From contig NZ_JNIK01000015.1 in the NCBI RefSeq assembly GCF_000701365.1, positions 248,001 to 312,000 on the forward strand: 64,000 bases of DNA, read 5' to 3'. Below, piece after piece: positions 47,310-55,501 of this stretch; positions within the stretch are counted from its first letter, which is position 1; every line of letters starts with the position of its first letter. The notes beneath the pieces are model-generated. The model did no database searches. It was not told the DNA's origin and saw nothing but the letters and a program-made list of their open reading frames with translations. The stretch is from Blastococcus sp. URHD0036 (GTDB lineage Bacteria > Actinomycetota > Actinomycetes > Mycobacteriales > Geodermatophilaceae). Position numbers and translations under genes: made by a program.

Positions 47310-47355
47310 GCGCGCGCCCATGAGCCGGCGACGCCTGGATGTCACACCTCCCGGG

Positions 47356-47361
47356 TAGCGT
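47356..47361 (+). promoter_or_regulatory. -10 (TAGCGT) of pup
   Basis: TAGCGT gives a leader of about 34 nt containing GGGAGG (47391-47396), so pup has a conventional leader and ribosome binding site, unlike dop. Confidence 0.5.
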
Positions 47362-47401
47362 TCTCCTCAGCAGGCACTTCGACTCTGTACGGGAGGTCGG
47401 C

Positions 47402-47611
47402 ATGGCCACCAGGGACACCGGCGGGCAGCAGAAGGTCACGCGGACGCGCGAGGAGACCGACGAGGTCGAGGCGTCGGTCGACACCGATGTCGCCGAGCGC
47501 CAGAAGGAATTGACGGAAGACGTCGATTCCATTCTGGACGAAATTGATGAAGTCCTCGAAGAGAATGCCGAGGAATTTGTCAGGGCATATGTGCAAAAAG
47601 GGGGCCAATAG
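47402..47611 (+). CDS. pup: Prokaryotic ubiquitin-like protein Pup
   Basis: 69 residues, disordered and acidic. The C-terminal half (VDSILDEIDEVLEENAEEFV) is the Mpa-binding helix, and the protein ends GGQ, so Dop must deamidate the Gln before PafA can conjugate it. GGGAGG lies 5 bases upstream. The last 40 codons use AT-rich codons (ATT, GAA, AAT, TTT, ATA, CAA, AAA) rare elsewhere in this window. A hairpin covers the stop codon. Confidence 0.97.
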   Translation: MATRDTGGQQKVTRTREETDEVEASVDTDVAERQKELTEDVDSILDEIDEVLEENAEEFVRAYVQKGGQ

Positions 47612-47629
47612 CCATTCCTTGGCTAGCCC
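47602..47629 (+). promoter_or_regulatory. Hairpin across the pup stop codon
   Basis: TAGCC (47609-47613) pairs with GGCTA (47621-47625), extended by GGGC (47602-47605) with GCCC (47626-47629) across a 3-base bulge. The pup TAG stop is in the stem. It may limit read-through into the downstream endonuclease gene or stabilise the pup mRNA; no T-tract follows. Confidence 0.45.
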
Positions 47630-47644
47630 ATAGAAATAGCTGAG

Positions 47645-48373
47645 ATGTCTCTCGGAAAGTATTGCAGAGATTGTGGCGAAGATCGTCCGGTTGACGAGTT
47701 CACCTCGGACCGCAGCCGATCGGACGGGCTGAGCTTCTACTGCAGGACCCACGCTCGGCGGCGGCTGCTGGCTTCGAAGGACGCACGCACGGGTCCGCCG
47801 CGTGCTCGCCACCGGCGCGAGGTCCACGTGCCGGATGGCCACAAGTGGTGCCCGGAGTGCAACGTCGTCAAGCCAGTTGAGGAATATCCGCGGAACAAGA
47901 GTCAGCCCTCGGGGCTGGCCGTCTACTGCAAGCCCTGTCATAACGCACGGGGTAAGGCATCGAAGGACAAGGTCGGCGGATCGCGCACGTACCACCTCAA
48001 GCGGAGGTACGGGATTACCGCAGAGGACTTCGACGTGATGCTGGCCGAGCAGGGCGGGCTGTGCGCGATCTGCCGCTCCGCACCCGCCGAGCACGTCGAT
48101 CACGACCACGCGACCGGTGCAGTTCGACAGTTGCTGTGCTTCAACTGCAACGGCGGGCTGGGCCAGTTCAAGGACGACCCGACGGTCCTGCGGGCGGCCG
48201 CACGGTACGTCGAGCGCCACGGCGGGCCAGGAGCCCAAGAGCGGGTCCGGCGGTCGCCGCGTCCCGGGCAGGTCGAGCTTCGCCGCCGAGCCGCCGGGTG
48301 CCCCTCGCATGACGTCGTCCGCGCCCGGGTGGCATCGCTGATTGCCTCCCTCCAACCGCCCGCCACCGGCTGA
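47645..48373 (+). CDS. Endonuclease VII-type His-Me finger nuclease with two zinc knuckles, between pup and prcB
   Basis: 242 residues from ATG 47645, only 33 bases after pup; the Shine-Dalgarno sequence is poor. Two related zinc knuckles: C7-x2-C10 ... C33-x2-H36 and C69-x2-C72 ... C95-x2-C98. A recombination endonuclease VII domain follows: YGITAEDFDVMLAEQGGLC, C140-x2-C143, catalytic VDHDH (151-155) and LLCFNCN (C165, C168). A basic tail of 50 residues ends the protein. Endonuclease VII of phage T4 resolves branched DNA. The mycobacterial operon lacks a gene here. A role tied to pupylation is inference only. Confidence 0.87.
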   Translation: MSLGKYCRDCGEDRPVDEFTSDRSRSDGLSFYCRTHARRRLLASKDARTGPPRARHRREVHVPDGHKWCPECNVVKPVEEYPRNKSQPSGLAVYCKPCHNARGKASKDKVGGSRTYHLKRRYGITAEDFDVMLAEQGGLCAICRSAPAEHVDHDHATGAVRQLLCFNCNGGLGQFKDDPTVLRAAARYVERHGGPGAQERVRRSPRPGQVELRRRAAGCPSHDVVRARVASLIASLQPPATG

Positions 48374-48452
48374 GCCGACCCGCATCGGACCGCGGTGACC
48401 TCGAGCGGGCCGCCGCGGACCGAGCTCGCCTGGCGGCGTCGGACGGCGCCGG

Positions 48453-48458
48453 TAGGGT
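48453..48458 (+). promoter_or_regulatory. Candidate -10 (TAGGGT) for prcB-prcA
   Basis: TAGGGT lies 75 bases before the likely prcB start and 9 bases before an in-frame GTG (48468). It would let the protease genes be transcribed separately from pup and the endonuclease gene. Confidence 0.5.
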
Positions 48459-48533
48459 CGGACGGGCGTGCCGATCGGTGCGCGGACCAGCAGATGTGAG
48501 CCCCTCGGCGAGGGTGTGAGAGAGGTGGACGGG

Positions 48534-49391
48534 TTGAGCCAGTGGCCGACCGAACGGACGGGGTTCCCGGCCGCGTACCTGGACCGCGTGGGCTCCTCCT
48601 TCACCGACTTCCTCGCGACGACGTCCCCGGATCTCCTGCCCGGCCGCCGGCCGGTCCCGCAGGTGCCCATGGGTGACATCGCCCCGCACGGGACGACGAT
48701 CGTCGCCGTCACCTACGCCGGTGGCGTGCTGATGGGCGGCGACCGCCGCGCCACGATGGGCAACCTCATCTCCAGCCGCGACATCGAGAAGGTCTACCCG
48801 GCCGACTCCTGGTCCGTCATCGGCATCGCCGGGGCCGCGGGCATCGCGATCGAGATGGTCCGGCTCTACCAGGTCGAGCTGGAGCACTACGAGAAGATCG
48901 AGGGGATGACGCTGTCCCTCGACGGCAAGGCGAACCGGCTCGCCGGCATGATCCGCGGCAACCTCGGTGCGGCGATGCAGGGCCTGGCCGTCGTCCCGCT
49001 GTTCGCCGGCTACGACCTCGACGCCGCGCCCGGCGCCACCCCCGGCCGGATCTTCAGCTACGACGTCACCGGCGGGAACTACGAGGAGCGCGGCTACGCC
49101 GCCGTCGGCTCCGGCTCGCTGTTCGCCAAGAGCTCGCTCAAGAAGACCTGGCGCCAGGACCTGTCGGCCGACGCCGCCACCCGCACGGTGGTCGAGGCCC
49201 TCTACGACGCCGCCGACGACGACTCCGCCACCGGCGGTCCCGACCCGGTCCGGCGGCTCTACCCGATCGTCTACCGGGTCGACGCCGAGGGCGCGGTCCG
49301 GCTGACCGACGACGAGATCGCCGCCGTCGCCGACACGATCGTCACCGAGCGGTCGGCCGCCGACCGCGAGGCCACGGGACGGGGGGCCTGA
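48534..49391 (+). CDS. prcB: 20S proteasome beta subunit
   Basis: 285 residues if started at TTG 48534, chosen because GAGGTG (48522-48527) is a good Shine-Dalgarno at 6 bases and the N-terminus then has the usual length; in-frame GTGs at 48468, 48516 and 48525 are alternatives. A propeptide of about 53 residues precedes HG|TTIVAV, exposing the catalytic Thr54. [25 protein letters not shown] and [14 protein letters not shown] are hallmark segments. It forms the two inner rings of the core particle. Confidence 0.96.
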   Translation: MSQWPTERTGFPAAYLDRVGSSFTDFLATTSPDLLPGRRPVPQVPMGDIAPHGTTIVAVTYAGGVLMGGDRRATMGNLISSRDIEKVYPADSWSVIGIAGAAGIAIEMVRLYQVELEHYEKIEGMTLSLDGKANRLAGMIRGNLGAAMQGLAVVPLFAGYDLDAAPGATPGRIFSYDVTGGNYEERGYAAVGSGSLFAKSSLKKTWRQDLSADAATRTVVEALYDAADDDSATGGPDPVRRLYPIVYRVDAEGAVRLTDDEIAAVADTIVTERSAADREATGRGA

Positions 49392-49395
49392 CGCC

Positions 49396-50256
49396 ATGAC
49401 CATGCCCTACTACGCCTCCGCCGAGCAGGTCATGCGCGACCGCTCGGAGTACGCCCGCAAGGGCATCTCCCGCGGGCGCAGCGTCGCCGTCCTCACCTAC
49501 GCCGACGGCATCCTGTTCATCGCCGAGAACCCCAGCGCGACGCTGCACAAGGTCAGCGAGCTCTACGACCGGATCGGGTTCGCCGCGGTCGGCCGCTACT
49601 CGGAGTTCGAGAGCCTGCGGGTGGCCGGCGTCCGGCTGGCCGACGTCCGCGGCTACTCCTACAACCGGCGCGACGTCACCGGCCGGGTCATCGCCAACGC
49701 GTACGCGCAGACCCTCGCCACGGTCTTCAGCGAGCAGATGAAGCCCTTCGAGGTGGAGCTCTGCGTCGCCGAGGTCGGCGACGCCCCCGAGACCGACCAG
49801 CTCTACCGGCTCACCTTCGACGGCTCGATCGTCGACGAGCCCGACTTCGTCGTCATGGGCGGCCAGGCCGAGGCGGTCACCGGGCACCTGCGCGAGCACT
49901 TCAGCGCCGGCATGTCGCTGGCCGACGCGCTGTCGGTCGGCGTCCGCGCGCTGTCGGCGGTCAGCCCGGCGGTGGGCCAGAACGGCGGTGGCGACGGCGA
50001 GCTGCTGCCGGCCGCCCAGCTCGAGGTCGCCGTCCTCGACCGCCGCCGCCCCAAGCGGGCGTTCCGCCGGGTCGTGGGCGCGGCCCTGCACTCGCTGCTC
50101 GGCGACGGCGGCACCGACGCCGCCGGGGCGGGCGCCACCGCGGCGCACGCGCCGAGCACGCCCGCGCCGGGCACGCCGCCGGGGCTGGGCGACCCCGCCG
50201 CCCCGGACACCGCCGGCGGCGAGGGCGGCGACCCGTCCGACACCGGCAGCGTCTGA
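49396..50256 (+). CDS. prcA: 20S proteasome alpha subunit
   Basis: 286 residues, 4 bases after prc[31 protein letters not shown] is the N-terminal gate and H0 helix; [22 protein letters not shown] follows. Alpha subunits lack a catalytic Thr. The last 50 residues are a low-complexity Ala/Gly/Pro/Asp tail, longer than in some relatives, ending DTGSV. Forms the outer rings that bind Mpa. Confidence 0.96.
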   Translation: MTMPYYASAEQVMRDRSEYARKGISRGRSVAVLTYADGILFIAENPSATLHKVSELYDRIGFAAVGRYSEFESLRVAGVRLADVRGYSYNRRDVTGRVIANAYAQTLATVFSEQMKPFEVELCVAEVGDAPETDQLYRLTFDGSIVDEPDFVVMGGQAEAVTGHLREHFSAGMSLADALSVGVRALSAVSPAVGQNGGGDGELLPAAQLEVAVLDRRRPKRAFRRVVGAALHSLLGDGGTDAAGAGATAAHAPSTPAPGTPPGLGDPAAPDTAGGEGGDPSDTGSV

Positions 50257-50285
50257 ACGGGCCGAGTGCCGTGGGCACGGCCGGG

Positions 50286-50291
50286 TAGGAC
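50286..50291 (+). promoter_or_regulatory. Leaderless-type -10 (TAGGAC) of the 116-residue gene
   Basis: TAGGAC ends 6 bases before GTG 50298. Confidence 0.4.
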
Positions 50292-50297
50292 CCGGCC

Positions 50298-50648
50298 GTG
50301 CCCAGCTACGAGGTCAATCCCGACGCCGTCCGTCAGGCACGGCGGCTCATCGACGACGGCTCCTTCGACGACACGACCGACTGGTCCGACGCAGCGCCGT
50401 CGGCCGACGACGGCAACGCGGAGCTCGAGCGTTCCGGCTGGGACGGCTACGCAGCCTGGCACCTCGGCGTCGACCCGGACGCGAACGCGGAGACCAAGGA
50501 GCGCTACCACTTCCCGTACGGCGACTTCCGCACGGTCAACCGGGCCGCCCTCATCCACGCCAAGCAGCGCGCCAGCCAGAACGACCACCCCGAGGTGGAG
50601 GCTGCGGCCGACGACCTGCTGCAGCACCTCGACTCCCGGCGCGGCTGA
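50298..50648 (+). CDS. Hypothetical protein between prcA and pafA
   Basis: 116 residues, acidic, no membrane segment. Conserved-looking features are SYEVNPDAVRQARRLIDDG, ELERSGWDGYAAWHLGVD and ERYHFPYGDFRTVNRAALI. The last resembles parts of small uncharacterised proteins in high-GC actinobacteria whose FPYGDF segment could bind a partner. I do not know its function. Its position inside the proteasome locus makes it a candidate accessory protein. Confidence 0.7.
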   Translation: MPSYEVNPDAVRQARRLIDDGSFDDTTDWSDAAPSADDGNAELERSGWDGYAAWHLGVDPDANAETKERYHFPYGDFRTVNRAALIHAKQRASQNDHPEVEAAADDLLQHLDSRRG

Positions 50649-50683
50649 GCGCCAGAGGACCGGCCGATGTCGCTCCCGGCGCC

Positions 50684-50689
50684 TAGGCT
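50684..50689 (+). promoter_or_regulatory. Leaderless-type -10 (TAGGCT) of pafA
   Basis: TAGGCT ends 6 bases before GTG 50696; no Shine-Dalgarno sequence. Confidence 0.6.
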
Positions 50690-50695
50690 CGGACC

Positions 50696-52054
50696 GTGGA
50701 CCGACGGATCTTCGGGATCGAGACCGAGTACGGCGTCACGTGCACCTTCCGGGGGCAGCGGCGGCTGTCGCCCGACGAGGTCGCCCGCTACCTCTTCCGC
50801 CGCGTGGTGTCGTGGGGGCGCAGCTCCAACGTCTTCCTCCGCAACGGCTCGCGGCTGTACCTCGACGTCGGCAGCCACCCCGAGTACGCCACCGCCGAGT
50901 GCGACGACCTCACCGAGCTCGTCGTCCACGACAAGGCCGGCGAGCGGATCCTCGAGGGCCTGCTGGTCGACGCCGAGCAGCGGCTGGCCGAGGAGGGCGT
51001 CACCGGCGACATCTACCTGTTCAAGAACAACACCGACTCCGCCGGCAACAGCTACGGCTGCCACGAGAACTACCTGGTCGGCCGCCACGGCGAGTTCAGC
51101 CGCCTCGCCGACGTCCTCATCCCGTTCCTGGTGAGCCGGCAGATCGTCGTCGGCGCCGGCAAGGTGCTGCAGACCCCGCGCGGCGCCATCTACTGCGTCA
51201 GCCAGCGCGCCGAGCACATCTGGGAGGGCGTCTCCAGCGCCACCACCCGCTCGCGGCCGATCATCAACACCCGCGACGAGCCGCACGCCGACGCCGAGCG
51301 CTACCGCCGGCTGCACGTCATCGTCGGCGACTCGAACATGAACGAGACGACGACGCTGCTCAAGGTCGCCTCCACCGACCTGGTGCTGCGGATGATCGAG
51401 GCCGGCGTCCCGATCCGGGACATGGCGCTGGAGAACCCGATCCGCGCCATCCGCGAGATCAGCCACGACATGACCGGCCGCCGCAAGGTGCGCCTGGCCA
51501 ACGGCCGCGAGATGTCCGCGCTGGAGATCCAGGGCGAGTACCACGCCCGCGCGACGGAGTTCGTCGACCGCGAGGGCATGGGCCCGGTGCACCGCCAGAT
51601 GCTCGAGCTGTGGGGGCGGGTGCTCAAGGCCGTCGACAGCGGCGACCTCTCCCTCATCGACCGCGAGATCGACTGGGCCTCCAAGTTCCAGCTCATCGAG
51701 CGCTACCGGGCCAAGCACGACATGCCGCTGTCGCACCCGCGGGTCGCCCAGATCGACCTCGCCTACCACGACATCAGCCGCCGCCGGGGCCTCTACTACC
51801 TGCTCGAGCGCAACGGCCAGGTCGACCGCGTGGCCCACGAGCCGCGGGTCTTCGAGGCCAAGAACGTGCCCCCGCAGACCACCCGGGCCAGGCTCCGCGG
51901 CGAGTTCATCCGCAAGGCGCAGGAGAAGCGCCGCGACTTCACCGTCGACTGGGTGCACCTCAAGCTCAACGACCAGGCCCAGCGCACCGTGCTGTGCAAG
52001 GACCCGTTCAAGTCCGTCGACGAGCGCGTCGAGAAGCTCATCGCCTCGATGTGA
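50696..52054 (+). CDS. pafA: Pup--protein ligase PafA
   Basis: 452 residues. PafA phosphorylates the C-terminal Glu of Pup with ATP and transfers it to substrate lysines. [14 protein letters not shown] carries the Mg-ATP Glu residues; [17 protein letters not shown] and [19 protein letters not shown] are the other signatures shared with Dop. The shorter first loop and normal length separate it from Dop. Leaderless start at GTG 50696. A strong hairpin follows the stop. Confidence 0.97.
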   Translation: MDRRIFGIETEYGVTCTFRGQRRLSPDEVARYLFRRVVSWGRSSNVFLRNGSRLYLDVGSHPEYATAECDDLTELVVHDKAGERILEGLLVDAEQRLAEEGVTGDIYLFKNNTDSAGNSYGCHENYLVGRHGEFSRLADVLIPFLVSRQIVVGAGKVLQTPRGAIYCVSQRAEHIWEGVSSATTRSRPIINTRDEPHADAERYRRLHVIVGDSNMNETTTLLKVASTDLVLRMIEAGVPIRDMALENPIRAIREISHDMTGRRKVRLANGREMSALEIQGEYHARATEFVDREGMGPVHRQMLELWGRVLKAVDSGDLSLIDREIDWASKFQLIERYRAKHDMPLSHPRVAQIDLAYHDISRRRGLYYLLERNGQVDRVAHEPRVFEAKNVPPQTTRARLRGEFIRKAQEKRRDFTVDWVHLKLNDQAQRTVLCKDPFKSVDERVEKLIASM

Positions 52055-52056
52055 GT

Positions 52057-52095
52057 GGAGTGCGGGAGGCGAGGAAACCTCGCTTCCCGCACTCC
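52057..52095. terminator. Bidirectional hairpin between pafA and the DUF3866 gene
   Basis: Arms of 18 bases (52057-52074 and 52078-52095) pair with one mismatch (G-T) around AAA. It begins 2 bases after the pafA stop and ends 2 bases before the stop codon of the convergent gene. Confidence 0.75.
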
Positions 52096-52097
52096 GG

Positions 52098-53228
52098 TCA
52101 GGCGTCGGTCGGCTTCTCGTCGAGCACCGGCGGCAGGGGCACCTGCAGCGCGGCGTAGCGGCCGGCAGCCGCGGCGGCCAGGAAGTACGGCCGCTCCTGG
52201 CCGTAGCCCCGGCCCATCGTCGTCAGCGGGATGGGGGAGAGGCCCAGCGCCGTCTCCAGGCCGTCGACGTCCACCCAGACCACCGGGTTGCGCTCGGGTT
52301 GCCCGGCCAGGTCCTCCTCGACCTGACGCCCCAGCTCCGACCCCAGCCCCCGCGGCGCCACCAGCGTCACCCCGCCGAGCGCCACCCGGCCGAACGCGGT
52401 CAGCGAGTGGTGCGACACCCCGCGGTGCCGCGGGCGCGGGTCGGCGTCGGAGATCCGCAGCGCCCCCACCGCGACCCCGCCGAGCACCGCCACCGCGTTG
52501 CAGACCTCGCCGGCGGCCACCCCGGAGAACCCCCACGGCGTGCCGGTGCCGAGGTTGCCCGGGCCCTGGCTGACGACGGCGACGTCGGCGCCCAGCACGT
52601 GCCGGGCCGCCAGCAGGCCGGTGTGCACGGTCACCGCCTCGAGATCGCCGCCGAACGCCTGACCCACCGTCACCACGCCGGCCAGCGACGCCCGCAGCGC
52701 GGACAGCGTGCGGGAGAACCCGGCGGGCAGCGCGCCGCCGTCGGTCATGACGTAGGCGACCTTGAGGTCGGGGTCGGTGGCCAGGATGCCGATCAGCACC
52801 GCCGGCAGCGCCGAGTGCAGGTCGGCGACGACGACGGGCATGCCGTCGATGTCGTCGGCCGTCGCGATCGCCTCGTGGTGCTCGGTGTCCTGCTCGTCCA
52901 CGCCCTGGACGCTGACCTGCAGCGGTGTGTACCGGGCCTTGACCAGGTGGCCGGGGCCGGTCGGGTCCGGCGGCAGCCGGTCGGGGACGGCGACGACGAG
53001 GGCGTACCCGCCGGTGCCGAGCCGCTGCGCCCACGCGGTCGTGTTGAGCAGGACGTCGTCGCCGGCCTCGGGCGTGCCGACCAGCGACGGGTGCGCCAGC
53101 GACCGCACGGCGCCGTCGCCGGGGACCTCGACGGTCAGCTCGACCGCGTCGTGCCACGAGCGGCCGACGGCGGTCACCGTGCCGCGCCGCCAGCGGATCC
53201 GGGTACCGGTCGTCCGTTCGTCCCCCAC
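52098..53228 (-). CDS. DUF3866 family protein
   Basis: 376 residues. VVVADLHSALPAVLIGI, VAYVMTDGGALPAGFSRTL and VSQGPGNLGTGTPWGFSG are typical of this actinobacterial/Thermus family, which usually lies by pafBC or stage II sporulation-type genes. No signal peptide. Function unknown. GTG 53228 is 6 bases after minus-strand TACTCT, and only 41 bases separate it from pafB. Confidence 0.85.
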   Translation of the reverse strand: MGDERTTGTRIRWRRGTVTAVGRSWHDAVELTVEVPGDGAVRSLAHPSLVGTPEAGDDVLLNTTAWAQRLGTGGYALVVAVPDRLPPDPTGPGHLVKARYTPLQVSVQGVDEQDTEHHEAIATADDIDGMPVVVADLHSALPAVLIGILATDPDLKVAYVMTDGGALPAGFSRTLSALRASLAGVVTVGQAFGGDLEAVTVHTGLLAARHVLGADVAVVSQGPGNLGTGTPWGFSGVAAGEVCNAVAVLGGVAVGALRISDADPRPRHRGVSHHSLTAFGRVALGGVTLVAPRGLGSELGRQVEEDLAGQPERNPVVWVDVDGLETALGLSPIPLTTMGRGYGQERPYFLAAAAAGRYAALQVPLPPVLDEKPTDA

Positions 53229-53234
53229 GCGGGC

Positions 53235-53240
53235 AGAGTA
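53235..53240 (-). promoter_or_regulatory. Leaderless-type -10 (TACTCT) of the DUF3866 gene
   Basis: Minus-strand TACTCT ends 6 bases before GTG 53228. Confidence 0.5.
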
Positions 53241-53257
53241 GGGGCCCCGGGGATGAC

Positions 53258-53263
53258 TAGCCT
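53258..53263 (+). promoter_or_regulatory. Leaderless-type -10 (TAGCCT) of pafBC
   Basis: TAGCCT ends 6 bases before GTG 53270, 17 bases from the divergent -10. Confidence 0.55.
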
Positions 53264-53269
53264 GGGCGC

Positions 53270-54247
53270 GTGGCGGCGAAGCGGGCAGAGCGACTGGTGA
53301 ACCTGGTCATCGCCCTCCTCGGTACCCGGCAGTACGTCAGCGCCGCGCGGATCCGCGCCACCGTGCCCGGCTACGAGCTCGACGACGGCACCGAGCGCGC
53401 CGACGAGGCGTTCAAGCGGATGTTCGAGCGGGACAAGGCCGACCTCCGCGAGATGGGCGTCCCGCTCGAGACCGGCCGGACCAGCGCCTTCGACACCGAG
53501 GACGGCTACCGCATCGCGCGGGCCGACTATGAGCTGCCCGAGCTCACCCTCACCGGCGAGGAGGCCGCCGCCGTCGGCCTGGCCCTGCGGCTCTGGGAGT
53601 CCGCGCAGCTGGCCGGCGCCGCACAGAGCGCCCTGGTGAAGCTCAAGGCCGCGGGGGTCGACGTCGATCCCGGCCGGGCGCTGCCGCTGCGGCCCCGGCT
53701 GGACTCCGACGAGCCCTCCTTCGAGCCCTGCTACGCGGCGGCCCGCGACCGCCGCCTGGTCGAGTTCGACTACCGCCGTCCCGACGAGGGCGCCCCGGCC
53801 CGCCGCCGGGTCCAGCCCTGGGGCGTGGTGGCCTGGCACGGCCGCTGGTACCTGGTCGGCCACGACCTCGACCGGCAGGCGCCGCGCGTGTTCCGGTTGT
53901 CGCGCGTGCTGGGGGCCCCGCGGGTGAGCGGCCCGGCCGGGGCCTTCGAGCCGCCGCCGGACCTCGACCTGGCCGAGATGGTGGCGCGCCAGGACGGGGG
54001 AGAGGAGCAGCTGGTCGTCGTCCGCGCGCGTCCGGGCACGGCGATCGGGCTGCGCCGGCACGCGACCGCGCTCGGCCCGGCCGCCGACGGGGACGACCTG
54101 CTGCAGATCCGCACCACCGAGCCGCGCCGGCTGGCCGACGAGCTCGCGGCGTACGGCGCCGACGTGCTGGTCGAGTCGCCGCAGGTCGTCCGGGACGCCG
54201 TGGTCGAGCGGCTGACCCGGCTCGCCGCGATGGGGCAGCCGGCATGA
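53270..54247 (+). CDS. pafB: WYL-domain regulator PafB
   Basis: 325 residues. The N-terminal winged helix (about 5-75, RLVNLVIALLGTRQYVSAARI) is followed by a WYL domain (about 150-230) with WHGRWYLVGHDLDRQAPRVFRLSRVL and a WCX-like C-terminus. With PafC it activates mycobacterial DNA-damage genes independently of LexA. Its stop overlaps the pafC start (ATGA). Leaderless GTG 53270. Confidence 0.92.
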   Translation: MAAKRAERLVNLVIALLGTRQYVSAARIRATVPGYELDDGTERADEAFKRMFERDKADLREMGVPLETGRTSAFDTEDGYRIARADYELPELTLTGEEAAAVGLALRLWESAQLAGAAQSALVKLKAAGVDVDPGRALPLRPRLDSDEPSFEPCYAAARDRRLVEFDYRRPDEGAPARRRVQPWGVVAWHGRWYLVGHDLDRQAPRVFRLSRVLGAPRVSGPAGAFEPPPDLDLAEMVARQDGGEEQLVVVRARPGTAIGLRRHATALGPAADGDDLLQIRTTEPRRLADELAAYGADVLVESPQVVRDAVVERLTRLAAMGQPA

Positions 54248-55212
54248 GCGCCCCCGGCACGACCGAGCGGATGACCCGCCTGCTCTCGCTGGTCCCGTAC
54301 CTCACCGCGCGGCCCGACGGCGTGCCGCTGGCCGAGGCCGCCCGCGACTTCGGGGTGACCGAGCGGCAGCTGCGCCGCGACATGGAGCTGCTCTGGATGT
54401 GCGGGCTGCCCGGCTACGGCCCGGGTGACCTCATCGACCTCTCCTTCGAGGGCGACCGGGTGCGGGTCACCTTCACCGCCGGCATGGTGCGCCCGCTGCG
54501 GCTGACCACCGACGAGGCCGTGGCCCTGGTCGTCGCGCTGCGCGCGCTGCTGGAGTCCCCGGGCCTCGCCGAGCGGGAGGCGGTCAGCCGCGCGCTGGCC
54601 AAGATATCCGCCGTCGCCGGGCACGCGGCCGAGCGGTCGGCGCCGGTGGCGCTGTCGGTCGACGCGCGCGAGCACGCCCTCGCCGTCGTCCGGGACGGCC
54701 TGGAGCGCCGGCGGGCCCTGCACCTGCACTACTACGTGCCCACCCGGGACGAGCGGACCGAGCGGACCGTCGACCCGATGCGGCTGCTGCTCGTCGACGG
54801 CCACTCCTACCTCGAGGCCTGGTGCCGCCGCGCCGAGGGCGTCCGGCTCTTCCGGATCGACCGCGTCGACGACGTCGTCGTCCTCGACGAGCCCGCGGCG
54901 CCGCCGCCGGAGGCACACGAGCGCGACGTCGAGGGCGGCGTCTACCACCCCGGGCCGGACGCGCCGCTGGTCCGGCTCCGGCTGGCCCCGGCCGCCCGCT
55001 GGGTGGCCGAGTACTACCCGGTCGAGGACGTGCGCGAGGTCGAGGAGCCCGCGGGTGGGCTCGCGGTCGCCGTGCGGACCGGCGACCTCGCCTGGGCACG
55101 GCGGCTGGTCGCCTCGCTGGGCGGCGGGGCGGTCGTCGACGAGCCGGTCGACCTCGCCGCCGCGGTGGCCGGCGACGCGCGCGCGGCCCTGGCCCGCTAC
55201 ACCGGCGGCTAG
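54244..55212 (+). CDS. pafC: WYL-domain regulator PafC
   Basis: 322 residues from ATG 54244, overlapping pafB. An N-terminal winged helix (LLSLVPYLTARPDGVPLAEAARDFGVTERQLRRDMELLW) precedes a WYL region (VDGHSYLEAWCRRAEGVRLFRIDRVDDV). PafB and PafC act as a heterodimer responsive to single-stranded DNA. The TAG stop (55210-55212) is the first half of the next gene's -10 hexamer. Confidence 0.92.
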   Translation: MSAPGTTERMTRLLSLVPYLTARPDGVPLAEAARDFGVTERQLRRDMELLWMCGLPGYGPGDLIDLSFEGDRVRVTFTAGMVRPLRLTTDEAVALVVALRALLESPGLAEREAVSRALAKISAVAGHAAERSAPVALSVDAREHALAVVRDGLERRRALHLHYYVPTRDERTERTVDPMRLLLVDGHSYLEAWCRRAEGVRLFRIDRVDDVVVLDEPAAPPPEAHERDVEGGVYHPGPDAPLVRLRLAPAARWVAEYYPVEDVREVEEPAGGLAVAVRTGDLAWARRLVASLGGGAVVDEPVDLAAAVAGDARAALARYTGG

Positions 55213-55215
55213 GGT
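55210..55215 (+). promoter_or_regulatory. -10 (TAGGGT) built on the pafC stop codon
   Basis: TAGGGT ends 7 bases before GTG 55223; its TAG is the pafC stop. Confidence 0.45.
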
Positions 55216-55222
55216 CGGCGTC

Positions 55223-55465
55223 GTGCTGCTGGTCGTCTGGATCGCCGTCCCCCTGCTGTGCCTGCTCGTCCTGGGGTTCCTGGCGTACGGCGTCCTCGGT
55301 GCGCTCCAGCGGCTCGGCCGGGAGGCCGAGGGGCTGCAGCGCGAGGTCGCCCCGCTGCTCGCGCAGGCCCAGCAGGTCCAGGCGGGGCGCGCGGCCGGTG
55401 AACCGATGGGTGACCAGCCCGCGAACACCTCGCGACTTCCCGGTCCGGCGCAGTCCCCGGCGTAG
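55223..55465 (+). CDS. 80-residue membrane protein between pafC and tatA
   Basis: GTG 55223 opens a frame with an N-terminal transmembrane helix (VLLVVWIAVPLLCLLVLGFL, about 1-25), an amphipathic Glu/Gln-rich helix (about 30-55) and a polar tail. This helix-plus-amphipathic layout resembles TatA/TatB, but the start lacks the FG hinge, so TatB is not supported. Function unknown. 36 bases before tatA. Confidence 0.6.
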   Translation: MLLVVWIAVPLLCLLVLGFLAYGVLGALQRLGREAEGLQREVAPLLAQAQQVQAGRAAGEPMGDQPANTSRLPGPAQSPA

Positions 55466-55501
55466 CATCGGCGGAGCCCAACCCACCGTGGAGGAGACCC
55501 G

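Noticed and set aside
43815-47345. 1176-codon open frame antisense to mpa and dop
   Set aside because: It spans two well-supported genes on the other strand and has shadow-type composition with no start signal.
47645-48373. Prophage or mobile intron fragment in the proteasome locus
   Set aside because: Only one gene is inserted, without integrase, attachment repeats or further phage genes; the neighbours are intact.
55223-55465. tatB
   Set aside because: No FG/EL hinge and no TatB-type acidic start; only topology is similar.
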